DNA from: Rutstroemia sp. NJR-2017a BVV2
Lineage: Eukaryota; Ascomycota; Leotiomycetes; Helotiales; Rutstroemiaceae
DNA: 64,000 bases
Direction: 5' to 3'
NCBI GenBank assembly: GCA_002946415.1
Contig: NJPS01000033.1
Coordinates: 372,001-436,000 of the forward strand
The translations under genes were made by a program, and so were the position numbers. The notes under the pieces are model-generated. The model had not been told where the DNA came from and ran no database searches. It worked only from the letters and a program-made list of their open reading frames with translations. This document shows positions 10,018 through 22,354 of the stretch, one piece after another (position 1 is the stretch's first letter; every line of letters starts with the position of its first letter).

Positions 10018-12939
10018 TGAGATGAATGCAGTTATTGAAGCTCGTATCGGAGGGATCTTGCACACACAGTTGTTTATCACTCGCTGATTTGTTAGTAATG
10101 AAGCTTTACGTTTGCCAATCTATTTGCTTGTTTGGGGTCGAGGACTTATTAATTGGTGATTCACTCAAATAGGCAAAAGCTCGTCATGTAGTAATTGGGG
10201 TTGACCAGACAGGCATATGCCGAACAGATTCCAGCATGGTTCGTGTGTGTCTCATGTCCGATAATATTCGTTGAAGTGTGCAGTGTATCTTCCGCGTAAC
10301 TGTGGTTCGATTCAATTTCCGACCGTAGAGCGATATTGGACCTCGGTCTGGTATAGTACCCGTACGTATGGTGGTGGTCTACGCAGAAGGAGATAGAGAT
10401 GGGAGAATATTGCGCATTGTGCTGTGGTCTGCCCGGTAATGCTACTTGACTGGAAACTACATAGTCAAACCATCAGCAGTGTGCGAAAATCGGCCAATGT
10501 CTGCAAGCTGAGCAAATACATTGGATCTTATCTCGAGAGAAGGAGTGAGCGATGGGTGGAAGTATGTTTCCTTCAGAATGAAGGCAGAGGAAGCAGTCGG
10601 TTTGCTATGTTTGCACCGCTTTAGAGTTTCGCTTCATGGTGGAGACAATTGGGATATGGTGCGAAGAAAGAAGATATGCCTGCCGTAAATGACACAGCAG
10701 ACGGCGTAGAAGTCATCTCTGTCAAGGAGAGGAAAAAGAGGATAAAAATATAAGATAACATTCTACAGCGCGTGCGATTCCCACAAGTGAAAAGTTCAAC
10801 AAAAAGGAAAAAGTTGCCCGTTGATCATGGCGGAGAAGGAACGAAGAGAGCGGCGACTTTACATAGCACCTACCTACCTTACATCGAACGCTTGCAGATA
10901 GTAGGGGAAGAAAGAAATAAAAGGCATATAGAAAAAAATATGGTCGGCTGGGGATGGGATTGTGACTTACTATATATTATTTATATACAAGCTTGCTCAC
11001 ATACTGGAGCTGAGTTGTCGCAGCCTATGATCGTAACCTCCAGTCACAATCGTTTTTGTTTTTGTTTTGATGCTTCCAGATGTTAGTAGTGACAGACTCC
11101 TGTAGTAATGCTTAGTTAGTATTGTTAGTAGCAGTCACGTTTTCGGCCTGAGACAGTTAATTGTAGGTGTAAATCTGTGTTTTGTTAGCAAGGTGTGAAG
11201 TAAAGAGACAAGCTGCTCCACCAGCCGACCACAGGCTTTTTGATATAATATGATGTCTCAACCAGCTATATAACCTACAAACTTAGCATGTTAGTCCTTC
11301 TGCTATTCGCCCTAGTTAGCATGGTCCAGGCACACTGGGCAACCGTACTTGTGCTGCGCTATTAGAATAGGGTGGACAACAAATGCATGACACTCAAGAC
11401 ATGTAAGGGAAGCTAGAATTCCATTTGACTGTTGGTGATGTCAGGTGCTGCTTCCGTGGCTCAGTTTTGTGGGAAAGAAGAATCCAGACTTCAATGATAA
11501 TGCATCTTTGACTCCACAAATCCAGCCCAGAACGGTTTGAATATGGCATAACTCTCGTATATATCCAAGAAATCATCACATGAGTACATTCGACGTACAA
11601 CGAGGTATTTCTCGCGCATATTGAGATGCAGAGTAATTGAGAAGGAGATTGTGTCACGTGAATAGCATTTGCGCGCGAAATTGGAAGGCGATGGACCTTA
11701 TATGAGGAACTGGGAGCCCTTCTATGCATAGAACTACATAGATTAACGAGGAGCAATGTTGTTAAAATCTTGTAGCGTGGCACATCCGACGAATATCCCG
11801 CAGCGAACAATGTTTCCGAAGTTCGCTGTGAGGGGCAGGAGCTCCCGCTACTGCACTTGGCCACTCTTACTAGGGCTTCACCTGCATTGTAGAAAGACGC
11901 AGATCGCCAACTATCATAGGTACATGGCAATCCCACGATAGGCACATACTGTGGTTTGTGGGTCTGACGGCTTCGAAGGTGTCATCACCAGCTTTGGCTT
12001 GGAAGGGTATATCACAAGGAAATTTTTTACGAGAAATGGACACCAAGTAAAATGTACCAAACAGCAACTAACACACTCCACAGATAATGCCTGTAGCCTC
12101 CAACTGAGTGTCACATTCAATGACAATCAGTGAATTGGCGGGTGTTGTCGTTGTTTCCTTCAGCGACAAGTTACAAGGACAGGAATCGCGTGAATTACAA
12201 GCAAAACCAGGACCGTGACAAACTAGAGGACTTCGACATTGGGGAAGAGCAGAATGAACAAGAAATTTTCAGGGCAATGCACGCGTAGAAGAAGTATAGA
12301 AAGCTAGAAAAGGTGAAGGCGAAGTCAGAACACAAACCAAAATGCAAAGCCATCGCGGAAAACAGCAAAACAAGATATAAACATGCACAAAGCAGAGCTA
12401 GAATTGAGAAACTAAAAGGCTAAAGCATACAAAAGCTAGAGTTCACCATCTTCTCTGACCAGAAAGAAAGTTATTGATCAACACAACAGAATTTCAGACC
12501 TACCAGAAGTTGGTTGTTAATTTCGGAAGAGAAATAAATTGAATTGACGTCGAAATGCAGCCAGACATTCTAGCCAAATTAGGTTAAAGATCTAATCACG
12601 TGGTGCTAACCTTTTTAGGACCTCAGCTCGAAAAGCTGTTGGATCGTGAAGTTTCACAGTATGCTGTAGGGTAGGAAGGTACTCGCAACTGTGTGTCGAG
12701 CATATCGGTTTTCAAATAATTCTGAATGTAGGAGAGCTTCAAGTCAAATAACCTGGTTTCTTCTCCCAGGAGTGGGGTGTCGACTGCCTAGAGAAGTGAG
12801 CACTAGGACGAATACATATATGATACAGCGAGACACCCAGATGCAATTCACTCCTTCCGCGTAATCTGTTACGAACACTTTGGCTTTCGGTTGAAGAAAA
12901 CCATACTGTTCATCCGACTGCTTCAACACCGATTGAATC
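10018..12939. other. Gene-poor stretch, 2.9 kb
   Basis: I see no intact gene. Short frames here are unconserved-looking and compositionally random. A minus-strand frame at 11394-11945 is open for 183 codons but reads like chance sequence. A lysine-rich, interrupted frame lies at 12124-12423 (separate entry). The last 200 bases probably hold the promoter of the GNAT gene. Confidence 0.5.
12124..12423 (+). pseudogene. Possible decayed coding remnant, Lys/Glu-rich
   Basis: One frame runs from 12124 to a TAA at 12421-12423, broken only by a TAG at 12286-12288. Its translation is hydrophilic and protein-like, for example DKLEDFDIGEEQNEQEIFRA before the stop and KLEKVKAKSEHKPKCKAIAE after it. I do not recognise the family. 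It may be a remnant of a transposon or of a lost gene, or chance in A-rich sequence. Confidence 0.2.
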
Positions 12940-13635
12940 ATGGCGACAGAACCCACATACACCGTCCGGCCAGCGACCGTTGACGATGTGCCAGCTATGG
13001 TCGACGTATGGTATCACGCATTCAACTCTCCCAAGACATTTCTTCAGTTTCCAAATACCCCCGCTGGCGGTGCGTGGATAGGCGAAGGCCTCTCTCGAGG
13101 CATTCGTGAAAAGCCTTACCCCACCCATGTGGTCGTCGTGAAAGACGACCCCGCAGCCAAAACGAAAACAGTCGTCGCACTTGCGCGATATGTTATCCAC
13201 GAGGGAGGCTCTCACATACCTGGGTGGAGGGAGAGATGGGTTGAGAAGCTGGTTCCCGGGATGAATGAGGATTTTCTTGGGCCAGGATTCTTCGAGCCGA
13301 TGGAACATCAACATATGGTCGCTATGGAGAAGAGACCGCACATTTGTAGGTTTCGCAATTTGTATCACGTCTTACCGAATCGCTAATTGTCAAAAATATC
13401 TATAGTTCTCGAAACGTTGGCTACCCATGAGGATCATAGAGGCCTTCGCCTCGGGTCGAAACTCTTAGATTGGGGTAATGAGGAGGCCGACAGACGTGGA
13501 TGGGAATGTTACCTCGATGCCACGCTAAAGGCAGTGTCGTTGTATGAGAGGCACGGTTATGTCGCGCAGTCTTTTCAAGCCAAGGGGACGCCCAGCGTTC
13601 CGATGGTTAGACCTGCAAAGAAGCAGCAATCTTGA
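12940..13635 (+). CDS. GNAT-family N-acetyltransferase
   Basis: Two exons, 12940-13345 and 13406-13635, encode about 211 residues. The 60-bp intron (GTAGGT...CTATAG) is supported because removing it joins HI to FLETLATHEDHRGLRLG in frame. The start MATEPTYTVRPATVDDVPAMV is a typical GNAT opening (first strand and helix). Motif A, with the acetyl-CoA pyrophosphate loop, is HRGLRLGSKLLDWG. Motif B follows as CYLDATLKAVSLYERHGYV. The protein should transfer acetyl from acetyl-CoA to a small amine or similar acceptor in the cytoplasm. The substrate cannot be read from sequence. It has no signal peptide and the length is normal for fungal stand-alone GNATs. Confidence 0.9.
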
Positions 13636-14161
13636 TCAATGTAGACAATGGACATACTATCCCTTGTAGAAAGAGAACTACTTCGAGAGGATTGTAGCCT
13701 TGCAACAACTATTTAGTAGCAATGCAAGCATTTCGGTTATCCCTCGGAAGAATTTTCCTCTATCAACAAATTGTGCTACTACCTATCCAAACGAACTTCG
13801 ATTTCAGCATTCAGCCTCATATGGCTTGCGATCGCTTGTGCTGGAGTAGTAAAGCCATGTTCTCACAACGGCTAGCGTCGCCAGCTGAAATATACAATGC
13901 CATCATATGATCTTTTTCCCTCTTCTTTGGCGATTACAAGCTTTCAACCTATAACAATAATAGTAGTCGAGTATCTAGACGGTGAAGAAGCAGTTTGTTC
14001 ATGACTTGGCTCAGATGACTTGTACTTTTGCGCCTATTTCAGGCAGATGTTTAGCGCTCTAGGCTGTGCTCTACATTCATGGTAAATACCTTCCTGCCAT
14101 TCGCACTTTTTGAAGCTCATCGGCGATTCAAATTGTTTGCACAAAGCAAAGAACGAGAAAA
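13636..14161. other. Intergenic, 526 bp
   Basis: No gene seen. It contains the 3' flank of the acetyltransferase gene and the promoter of the esterase gene that starts at 14162. An A-rich stretch (AAAGAACGAGAAAA) lies just before the ATG. Confidence 0.6.
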
Positions 14162-15274
14162 ATGAAGTACATCCTTCAACCGTGGTGGTCAATTTTGACC
14201 TTCTCATTAGCTGTTCATGGAATTCTTCAAGCTCCCCCTCTCCAAGGTCCCTACTCACTCGGTACCACAGTCCTCGAGCTGAACGACCCCTCCACATCTC
14301 GCACCATGATGCTATCCCTCTTCTACCCCACCACCTCACATAACACCACCACCTCCACCTTCACCCCCGTGTTTCCCCCAGCAACAGCCTCCTACCTCGC
14401 GCAATCCTACTCCCTCCCCCCAGAAACCATCGCAAGCCTAACCTCCCGCTCCCACCTCAACTCTCCCATCCTTACGCACGACCACTCTCCCTTCCCCATC
14501 CTCCTCCTCTCCCCCGGCTACGGCACCCCCCGCCTCTTCTACACCTGCACCGCCGAAGAGCTCGCCTCCCTCGGCTACCTCGTCCTCCCCATCGACCATC
14601 CACACGACGTCTCACTAATCGAATACCTCAACGGCACCGTAATCCTCAGCCCCGCCATCGACTTTGAGAACTACACCGCGCCCATCCCGTACGTCAACGC
14701 CCGCGTCAAAGATCTTCAATTCGTGCTCGATTCACTCTCGCATCGCTCTTTCATCTCCCAGATTCCCGGGATCTCACCATCAACTTACTCATCACCCTTC
14801 CAAACCCAGCGAATCGGCATCCTAGGCCACTCACTCGGCGGCGCAGCCGCATTCTCCGCTATGCGCGCGGATCCGCGTTTTGCATACGGAGCCAATCTCG
14901 ACGGTGCAGTGATCGGCGACGTAGTCGCTAGCGTGCTTTCATCGCCGGTCCTGATCATCGGGAGTGAGTCTCATAATCGTAGTACGGATCCGACGTGGGC
15001 GGAGTTTTGGAAGCATTCGACGAGGACGTGGAAGAGAGAGGTTGAGGTGAAAGGGACGACGCATGACAGTTTTACTGACTTGTTGGTTTGGGCAGATGTG
15101 TTGGGGGTGAAGGAGGTTTTTGAGAGGATTGTGGGGACGATAGGGGGTAGAAGGTTCTTAGATCTGGAGAGAGAGCTTTTGGGGTGCTTCTTTGGGAAGT
15201 GGCTGAAGCTACAGAGGGGAAGAGGTTTGGACAGGGAGAGTGGGAGGTGGCCTGAAGTGGTGTTTGACAATTGA
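14162..15274 (+). CDS. Secreted PAF-acetylhydrolase-like alpha/beta hydrolase
   Basis: This is an intronless gene of 370 residues. A hydrophobic signal peptide (about residues 1-23: LTFSLAVHGILQA) predicts secretion. The catalytic triad is visible: nucleophile Ser224 in GHSLGG, Asp247 in GANLDGAV and His301 in GTTHDSFTD. The oxyanion region LLLSPGYGTPR and the block PIDHPHDVS match the platelet-activating-factor acetylhydrolase/plasma phospholipase A2 family. Family members cleave short or oxidised acyl chains from phospholipids; here the substrate is unknown. Several N-glycosylation sites occur (HNTT, YLNGT, SHNRS). Composition is odd: the first half is strongly C-rich on the coding strand, the last quarter G-rich (see findings). 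Neighbours give no functional clue. Confidence 0.88.
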   Translation: MKYILQPWWSILTFSLAVHGILQAPPLQGPYSLGTTVLELNDPSTSRTMMLSLFYPTTSHNTTTSTFTPVFPPATASYLAQSYSLPPETIASLTSRSHLNSPILTHDHSPFPILLLSPGYGTPRLFYTCTAEELASLGYLVLPIDHPHDVSLIEYLNGTVILSPAIDFENYTAPIPYVNARVKDLQFVLDSLSHRSFISQIPGISPSTYSSPFQTQRIGILGHSLGGAAAFSAMRADPRFAYGANLDGAVIGDVVASVLSSPVLIIGSESHNRSTDPTWAEFWKHSTRTWKREVEVKGTTHDSFTDLLVWADVLGVKEVFERIVGTIGGRRFLDLERELLGCFFGKWLKLQRGRGLDRESGRWPEVVFDN

Positions 15275-15390
15275 GATCGGGGTTTCTGGAGAAGCTAGGA
15301 TATAGTGGAAAGGCAAAACTTGCCATCTCCTCAGTTCAAATGTTTTAATATGACACATTCTATGTACAATCGAGCCAGCTTCACACTGGT

Positions 15391-16477
15391 CTACTTTTGG
15401 TATTCAAACTTCGTCATCAACGTCCCAATGTATGGAGAAATCTCAACAGCGAACGTATCACCCTCCCTCAGATACTCCTTAGGTTCGAAGCTATTACCAA
15501 CACCAGCTGGAGTTCCGGTCAAGATGATCGTTCCTGGTAATAATGTGGTACCCTGGGATAGGAAAGACACAATTTTCGAGACCGAGAAAATCAGGTCACT
15601 GCGGTCTGTCAGAACAGGGAATTAATGGGATATTTGGAGGGTTCATACTCTGTTCCGCAATCTTGCATGACTTTTCCATTCTTCTTCCCCTTGACTCGAA
15701 GCTTGGATGGATCTGGGATCAACTCCTTAGAGACCAGTACCGGGCCTGTATACTGTTAGTTCCAGCATACCAATCTGAACGAAGCATCATACCAATCGGA
15801 CAAGCACCATCGAAACTTTTGCTGAAGCACCACTGGCTTTGAGCGAACTGACTTGCGCGACTACTAACATCATTCGCAGCCGTGTAACCCAGAACGTAGT
15901 TTAACGCATCCGCTTCACTAACATCCTTGCACTTTTCTCCTATAACTATAACAAGTTCCGACTCGTAGTCGCAGCAGTCATCTTTCAGCGCGAATTTCGG
16001 GATGATAGTCGAAGCGGGGTAGGGGTCGGCTAGGGAGGTGGAAGGCTTCATGAAAACAGTGGGGAGATCTGGGATGGCCATCTTGACTTCGTGCGCATGT
16101 TGAACATACTGAGATAACGTTAGAACTGTAAAGTGATCCTGGACTTGGGTTTTCTTACATTCAGACCTATACACCTAATTGTTCCAACTTCAGACTCCGC
16201 TAAAGGTGACAAGAGCTTCCCAATTTCCTTAGTTGTTCCCGTCGAGCTTCCAGGGTCCAAGACCGATGAACCGCTGTATACATCTACCCCAACATCCTTC
16301 CCCTCAATCACCGCAGCGCCGACATCGATTTCGGGATCCGTAGGCTGGCCTATGAGGACCTCGTCGGAGGATTTTGGAATGAAGCGTACAAGACCTGGTG
16401 GTAAACATTAGCCTCTCTTGTAGTTAACCAACATAGGAGAGAGCCAAAAACTTACGCTTGAATGATGGTACTGGCAT
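15391..16477 (-). CDS. Fumarylacetoacetate hydrolase (FAH)-family protein
   Basis: Five exons on the minus strand (16456-16477, 16159-16394, 15793-16108, 15649-15745, 15391-15598) give about 292 residues with all phases closed. The first exon codes only MPVPSFK plus one base. The family core is clear: the metal-binding block [10 protein letters not shown] with the acidic residues of the FAH fold, [15 protein letters not shown], the [13 protein letters not shown] motif and the closing [23 protein letters not shown]-family enzymes use Mg or Mn to hydrolyse or decarboxylate acylpyruvates and related beta-dicarbonyls. The substrate here is open; the form matches the small fungal acylpyruvase/oxaloacetate-decarboxylase group rather than true FAH of tyrosine breakdown. 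It is divergently paired with the DUF3500 gene. Confidence 0.92.
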
Positions 16478-17115
16478 GGCTGAGAAACGTCTATATTGAT
16501 GAAAAGTAGAAAACAATTGTCGAGAGCGCAGGAAAACCATACTCTTCTTCTATGCCACTTGCTCGGGCGGACAATCCCAAAAATACCAAATCCCACGCAC
16601 GCAATTAACCCCACTTCCAAAGATCGGAGAGCATTCACCCACCCCTTCACTGCTTTTAGTAAACCATCATCGGATTCCCATACGCGGCAGATTGATCGGC
16701 CCCACGGTTTGGTGAAGAATTACGGCAAATGTTGCGACAAGTGGACGCACCAGAAAGTTGCAATCCCCACGCAATAGAAAGCGGTGGGGATGGAGGGGTT
16801 GATCGGAGACGCTAATCTGTGGGGATCATTGCCCCGAGAACGCATGAGCTACAGCGCGAAGATCCCGACATCAACAACCGTCCATCGAATCCGTCCACTC
16901 GAACGATATTGATCGTTCCAGGAAAACCATGGCGCAAGCTCTCCACATCGAGGTCAATCATTGTCTGATTATGTCCCAGCTTGCCATTCATCATAGATCA
17001 ATAGAACAATATCTATATTCCAAGCCCGTTCCACTTGAGATCCTTCAACCAGAATTGATTGCATTTCCCCGCGGCATAATCTAATAAACTTATACTTCAT
17101 CACCAGCAAGCAAGC
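16478..17115. promoter_or_regulatory. Shared divergent promoter region of FAH-family and DUF3500 genes
   Basis: The 638-bp gap separates two start codons pointing away from each other, so it must carry both promoters. The 11-mer AGGAAAACCAT occurs twice (16530-16540 and 16920-16930). Several CGG triplets are scattered through it, as expected for Zn2Cys6 factors, but I could not define a spaced pair. No TATA box is convincing. Confidence 0.5.
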
Positions 17116-18581
17116 ATGGCAGTATTACCCCAGAATTCCGGATACATTCAAGAATCCGACCCAACGAAGCCGCGCTCTGATGCGACAGTCCCATTCCGCG
17201 ACATCATCCCCGCCGCAGACCATCCTCGAATTGCAGGAATCCAGAATCATGATGCACTGAGTTGGTGCGATTCGCGGCGGCAGATTGAGGCGCCTGCGTG
17301 GTTGATAAACCGACTAGAGGCCAAGAACTTGGAGAAACCATACAAGGGATTTACCTCAGATGGAAAGGTCAGGGAGGGTCTATACAAGTATGCTGAAGAC
17401 GAGGGTGCGCCCACGGAAGAGGTTGTTGCGAAGGTTGAGGAATTCTTAAAGGTGTTGAACGAGGATCAAAAGGAAGCTGTTCAGTTCGCGGATGTTAGAG
17501 ATGATGAATTCAGATTGTGGTCTAACCCCGAATTATACATGAACCCAGGTACATCCCGAGCTTGCTGCGCGAAGTTCTTCAATACTAACAGCTCCCTAGG
17601 CGGTTTACGACTTGACGAATGCTCCCCTGAAATCCAGACCGCAATCCATGCTATCCTCAAATCTTCAACCTCGAAACAAGGATACGAAAAAATACTAGGC
17701 TGCTGCCTCACCAACGACTTCCTCGGGCATCTCGTGAACGGTAAGAAAGTGCTCAATGAGCATTCCTACAACTTCCGACTCTTCGGCAAAGCGTCTATGA
17801 CTGAACCGTTCGGCTACACGTTCTTCGGACACCATCTGTGTCTCGCTGTGGTCTTCCTAGGGAAGAGAATGGTGATTGGTCCCACATTCATGGGAGCCGA
17901 GCCCGATAGAATCGACGAGGGACCACACGCTGGCCTCCGGTTATTCCGCTCTGAAGAAATGGACAGTCTCCGACTAATGCAAAGCCTGCCCAAAGAACTG
18001 CAAGAAAAAGCCACCTTAAGCAAAGGCATGGATGGCAACAGCCTACCCTCTGATCGCTGGAACCCCTTTGACGAGCGGCATCTGGGCGGCGCACGACAAG
18101 ACAACCGAGTAGTTCCCTACGGTAGGAACCCACAACCCCAACCAATCCATCTCCCCCACCAAGCAAACAACCCACTAACCCTCCCCTCCAGAAGGCTGTC
18201 CCGTCTCCGAGTTCCCCTCCGACCAACAGCAATCCATCATCGCCCTCTTCACAGCCTTCAACGAATACTACCCGGACGCCGTTCTCACGCACCGCATCTC
18301 GCTCTTCAAAAAGCACCTGCACGAAACCTATTTCGCGTGGATCGGCGAATTTGGCGACGAGGACCCATACTACTTTCGGATCCACAGCCCCGTCGCGTTC
18401 ATGGAGTTGGATTTCCATTGCGGGAGTGAGTATTTATTGCGTTCTGAATTTGGTGGTAGATTTATGCTAATTTGATAAAGTCTTCCTGACGAATACGAGC
18501 CCGGCTAGGTGTCATATTCATACTGTTAACCGGTTGCCGAATAGAGGTGATTATGGAAGGGCGCTGTTGGAGCAGGAGTAG
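17116..18581 (+). CDS. DUF3500-family protein
   Basis: Four exons (17116-17548, 17600-18121, 18192-18425, 18481-18581) give about 429 residues; phases close at each junction. The protein matches the DUF3500 pattern: GGLRLDECSPEIQTAIHAIL, then the conserved SYNFRLFGKASMTEPFGYTF, FFGHHLCLAVVF and GPTFMGAEPDRIDEGPHAG. The end has HIHTVNRLPNRGDYG, rich in conserved His, Asn and Asp. The His residues (GHH, HIHT) could bind a metal, but no activity is established for the family as far as I know. There is no signal peptide or membrane helix, so it is likely cytoplasmic. Reading through the second intron without splicing would give an Arg/Pro/His-rich artefact, so the spliced form is preferred. It shares a promoter region with the FAH-family gene, which hints at a common catabolic role. 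Confidence 0.85.
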
Positions 18582-19000
18582 GAGCAGTAGAGTAACAATT
18601 TTTAACCTACTTTGTCAACGAGTGTTCTGCTTCTTCGCTGTGTGTGATAGTGACTCGCTTCAACACGTGTTGTGCTTTCTAGAGTAGATATGTCGATACT
18701 GAACCATGAGCTCTCTTGGACCCATACACATAGACCAGCTTGCTTCAGACAGAGTAATTTGCTGAAGATTCATTTGATCGTATTTAGAGGACAGACAGGG
18801 TCAGAGTTGGATTTATTGAGCTTGAAATCCATTTTCACGTGATGTCCCTACACGATATAAGTTCCAACGAAACGGACGATATGATCGAGAATGAATGATG
18901 TGAAGAAATGCAGTTCCATTTTATCTACCATGCCCAAACTTGAATCCAGATACTCTAAACTACTTCTCTATTTACATTCCCATTCCGTCTCAAATAGCCT
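18582..19000. other. Intergenic between convergent genes
   Basis: These 419 bp hold the 3' ends of the DUF3500 and sulfite reductase genes, which converge. It is AT-rich and I see no gene in it. Confidence 0.6.
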
Positions 19001-22000
19001 CTAATAGACCTCCAAAACATATCTTCCATTCTCCTTCAACCTCTCAATCTCCTTCCTAGCATCCACCTTCTTCGCGCCCTTTATCCTACCCTCTTCTCTG
19101 ATCGCCTCCTCCAACACCTCAGTAACATCCGGCACCGGCCAGGTCGGTCCACAAAGGTAGAACGCACCCTCATCTTTGATATACGCCTGGATGATATCGC
19201 TCAACGTCTGTCTCATCCTATCTTGAATATAGATTTTCTCTTTCTGATCTCGACTGAAAGCTCTACCCAGAAGCGTAATCACGCCCGCGTCGCGATACGC
19301 CTCCCATTCTTCTCCATAGAGGTATTCTTCTCTCTGGTGACGAGAGCCCATGTACAAGAGGATGGACCCGATTTCTTTGCCTTGGGCCTTTTGCATAGCA
19401 CGGTATTGGACGAAGGCGCGGAAGGGGGCGAGACCGGTTCCGAGACCAGCCATGATGAGAGGTGCAGTATCAAGAGTGGGGAGTTTCATAACGGATGGTT
19501 TAACGGAGGCGGTGACCTTGGCGCCGATAGGGAGCTGAGAAAGGTAACGAGTGGCTTGACCGAAACGGTCGCGGCCGCGAGGGTCGACCCAGGAGACGAC
19601 GACGATCATAAGGGCGACGGTGGTGGGGTTGACGGCTTGGGAGGAGGCGATGGAGTATTCACGACGTTTCATTGGTGACACAATGCGTGCGATGTCGTGG
19701 AAGGATGGGTGAGCAGAACGGAATTCAAGGAGAATGTCAGCGTAAGTGATAGTATCAACCTCAGCGCGACGTTTGAATTCAGTTCCACCTTCTGGACCAC
19801 CAAGAGTGAGAAGTTCCTTCTTCTCCTTTTCATCGGTGGCAAATTCTGCAAGCGATTCGTAGAAGCGCTTAGGCGGCTTGCCAAAGATGTCGATGTTCTG
19901 TACAAGGGATTGGAAAACGGTTCGCGCCTCCCATACACTTGAGTCTTCGCGAGATGGAACTTCGACAACGTCTTCAGGGTTGAGACCATAGAATTCCATA
20001 AACTCCTCGACCTGAGCAACATCGTTCTCTGCATGAATGCCAAGAGCTTCACCAATGTCATACTTGAGACCGGAGGTACCCAAGTCGAACTCAATATGGA
20101 AGATGTTACGATCGTAGGTGATAGGAGTCAAACGGCGGTTCTCCTTGACCGTAATCTCATGAGTCTTGGTTGTGAGATCTGGTCGAAGAGCAGCTCGAGT
20201 ACCATATGCCTCCTTGAAGAGTAGACCCTTAGCAGCTGATTGCCAATTCCTAAGCTTAGATGGTGGGTCAACATCTTCCTTATCGAACCCAGTGAAACTG
20301 CTAGATTTGATAGTTGCTGGAAGTTGGACAGTCTTCGCATCCTCTTCGACCTCAGCCCAAGACTCAGGAACCTCAAACTTGCGTAGAACCTTCTCGAGAT
20401 CTACTTTTACAGTCTCGAACTGCTCTGCACTACCGTTAATAGCCAAGAGCTTATCTTTGCCCGCCTCTAACAAATCTGAACGAGCAACCTTCAGGAATGA
20501 AAGTTCGACGATCAACGTTTCAAGAGCTGGTTCCTTCTGCACGGCTTCAGACGAAGATGGATCCAAAACGAACAATTCGATGCCCTTCGCCTTGATTTCA
20601 CTTCGAACTGAGCTCGACAATTTCTTCTCCAAGTCCTCATCCTTGACGCCTGGAAGCTTGACGATAAGTTTTCCATTTGGCTTAACATTCTTCACGATGC
20701 CGATATCTTTCAGTAGCTTCTCCTCACCAACGTAAGCGACATCAGCCTCTTGAACAGGATAAGCAGCTTCGATAGATTTCTTGGAGTTGCGAATATCAGT
20801 CCTGACAACACCACCCTGGATGAGATTGTCATGAATCTGGTTCACGAAGATGTTGCTCTTGGAGTCGCTAGACAAGAACTTGCTGATAGCAGAAGGAGCT
20901 GTAGCGGAAGACGAATCGTCAAGATCGAAGAAAGTGTACTGCTCGACCTGTTCCGCATTCAACAGAGACACGAGCTCATCGGAAGTCTTGCCAGTGAGCT
21001 GTTGGAATATGCCAGTAATAGAAGTTGGAGTGAACACTTGTGCACGGGCGTACTTGACATCAATAATTTCTGGAGGAGATTGAAATTTTTCGGAGAAGAC
21101 AGCGGCTGCTAAGACATCCTCGTACAAATTAGAGTGCGAGGAAAGGTCTAATGCAACGGTTTGATCCACAACCTGGCCTAGAACAGCGATAGTTCTAACA
21201 GATTCAGGAACAGCCTTCAAAAACGCTTCTTCAACAAACGGTCTGTAGACTCTAACGTTAATGACGCCAACCTTAGCACCACCGGATGAAAGCTTTTTGG
21301 CGACTTGGGTGGCAATAGAGTTCTCAACCGAACCGAAGACCACCAAGACTGTCTCGGGCGCTTCATGTCCATTGTACTCGAAGAGGCCATAAGATGTACC
21401 GAGTTCATTGTTGAAAGCTTCAATCAACGAAGAGACCTTGCTTTCAGCATCGGCGCGCTTTCCCAGTTTTGAAATCTCGCCCTGAATAGTCTTGTAAGAG
21501 CTACTAAGGCCGGATTGGCTGATGATATCAATGACGCGCAGAGTGTCGCGACCGACGGTGATTCCGTCGTAGATATGGATAGTTGGGAGAATGCTAGCCA
21601 AGAGTGTTGAGAACAGGGACATGTGCTGGGCTTCATAAGCAGAAGAGCTAGAAACCAAACCGAGTCCCAATTCCTCAGCAACAGTGAGGGCAGTCGCATA
21701 ATCTGTCACTAGCCCTGTAGACCCCGGTGCATAGTCGACAGCTGCGACGTGGGCAACGAATGGGTTGGCAACAGAGTATAGCAAAGATAGCTGATCCAAA
21801 GCCGCGCGGAGACTGTGGAGACTGGAGGAAGAGGCTAAGAGGGATTGCGGAATGTGTCTCTTGCTCAAATCGAAATCCTTAGAGAACATATATCCCAAAG
21901 CAATTGAACCAGCGCCAGAGCGAGTTTGCATAGGAGCGACTTGCGTAGTATATCCATTGGCATTCTTTGTGTTCGCGGCAGCCCAATCTTTCACAGCAAC

Positions 22001-22354
22001 ATCCAAGTCGAAAGTTTCCGGGGAGTAGGAAAAGATCTTGTCGGACAAAGCATATGCAACTTGCTGAATGAGAGTCTGGGCAGTGACATAGGTAGGGCCA
22101 CTGATTGCATCGTACTCAATTGGCTGACCGAAGGGCAAACTGGAGGATTTCTGCGAGAACTTTTTGAACGAGGAATCGTTTTCGGTGTTCCAGAGACTTT
22201 TAGGACCTTCTTTTCCAAATGGTTTCTACGCGCGCACAACGGTTAGAAAAGCAACTATCCGGTTTGGAATGCTTGAACTTACTTGATCCGACCCATCACC
22301 GGCAGGTTCTGTGTTTATACCTTTGGTGTGGTCATAATCCACTTCGGCCCCCAT
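19001..22354 (-). CDS. MET10: Assimilatory sulfite reductase (NADPH), flavoprotein alpha subunit
   Basis: Two exons on the minus strand, 22283-22354 (MGAEVDYDHTKG...) and 19001-22225, encode about 1,098 residues. The enzyme passes electrons from NADPH via FAD to the siroheme beta subunit (Met5), reducing sulfite to sulfide for cysteine and methionine synthesis in the cytosol. The N-terminal part (about residues 60-450) is the degenerate pyruvate:ferredoxin-oxidoreductase-like region typical of fungal Met10. The C-terminal third is the FAD/NADPH reductase module: FAD site RREYSIASS near residue 879, NADPH site GTGLAPFRAFVQYR near 952, then LYMGSRHQREEYLYGEEW and the terminal aromatic residue (VLEVY). 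Length fits the family. The shared 5' region with Fmp52 (22355-23523) lies upstream. I did not find a clear Cys3/MetR binding site by eye. Confidence 0.96.

Noticed and set aside
10301..10320. tRNA B-box-like GGTTCGATTC
   Set aside because: No A-box or cloverleaf can be formed upstream at the right distance.
11394..11945. 183-codon minus-strand open frame
   Set aside because: Its translation has scattered Cys, His and Arg with no domain, signal or coding rhythm, and no splice-supported neighbours. It looks like chance.
20166..20735. Long plus-strand frames opposite MET10
   Set aside because: They are antisense shadows of a strongly conserved coding sequence.
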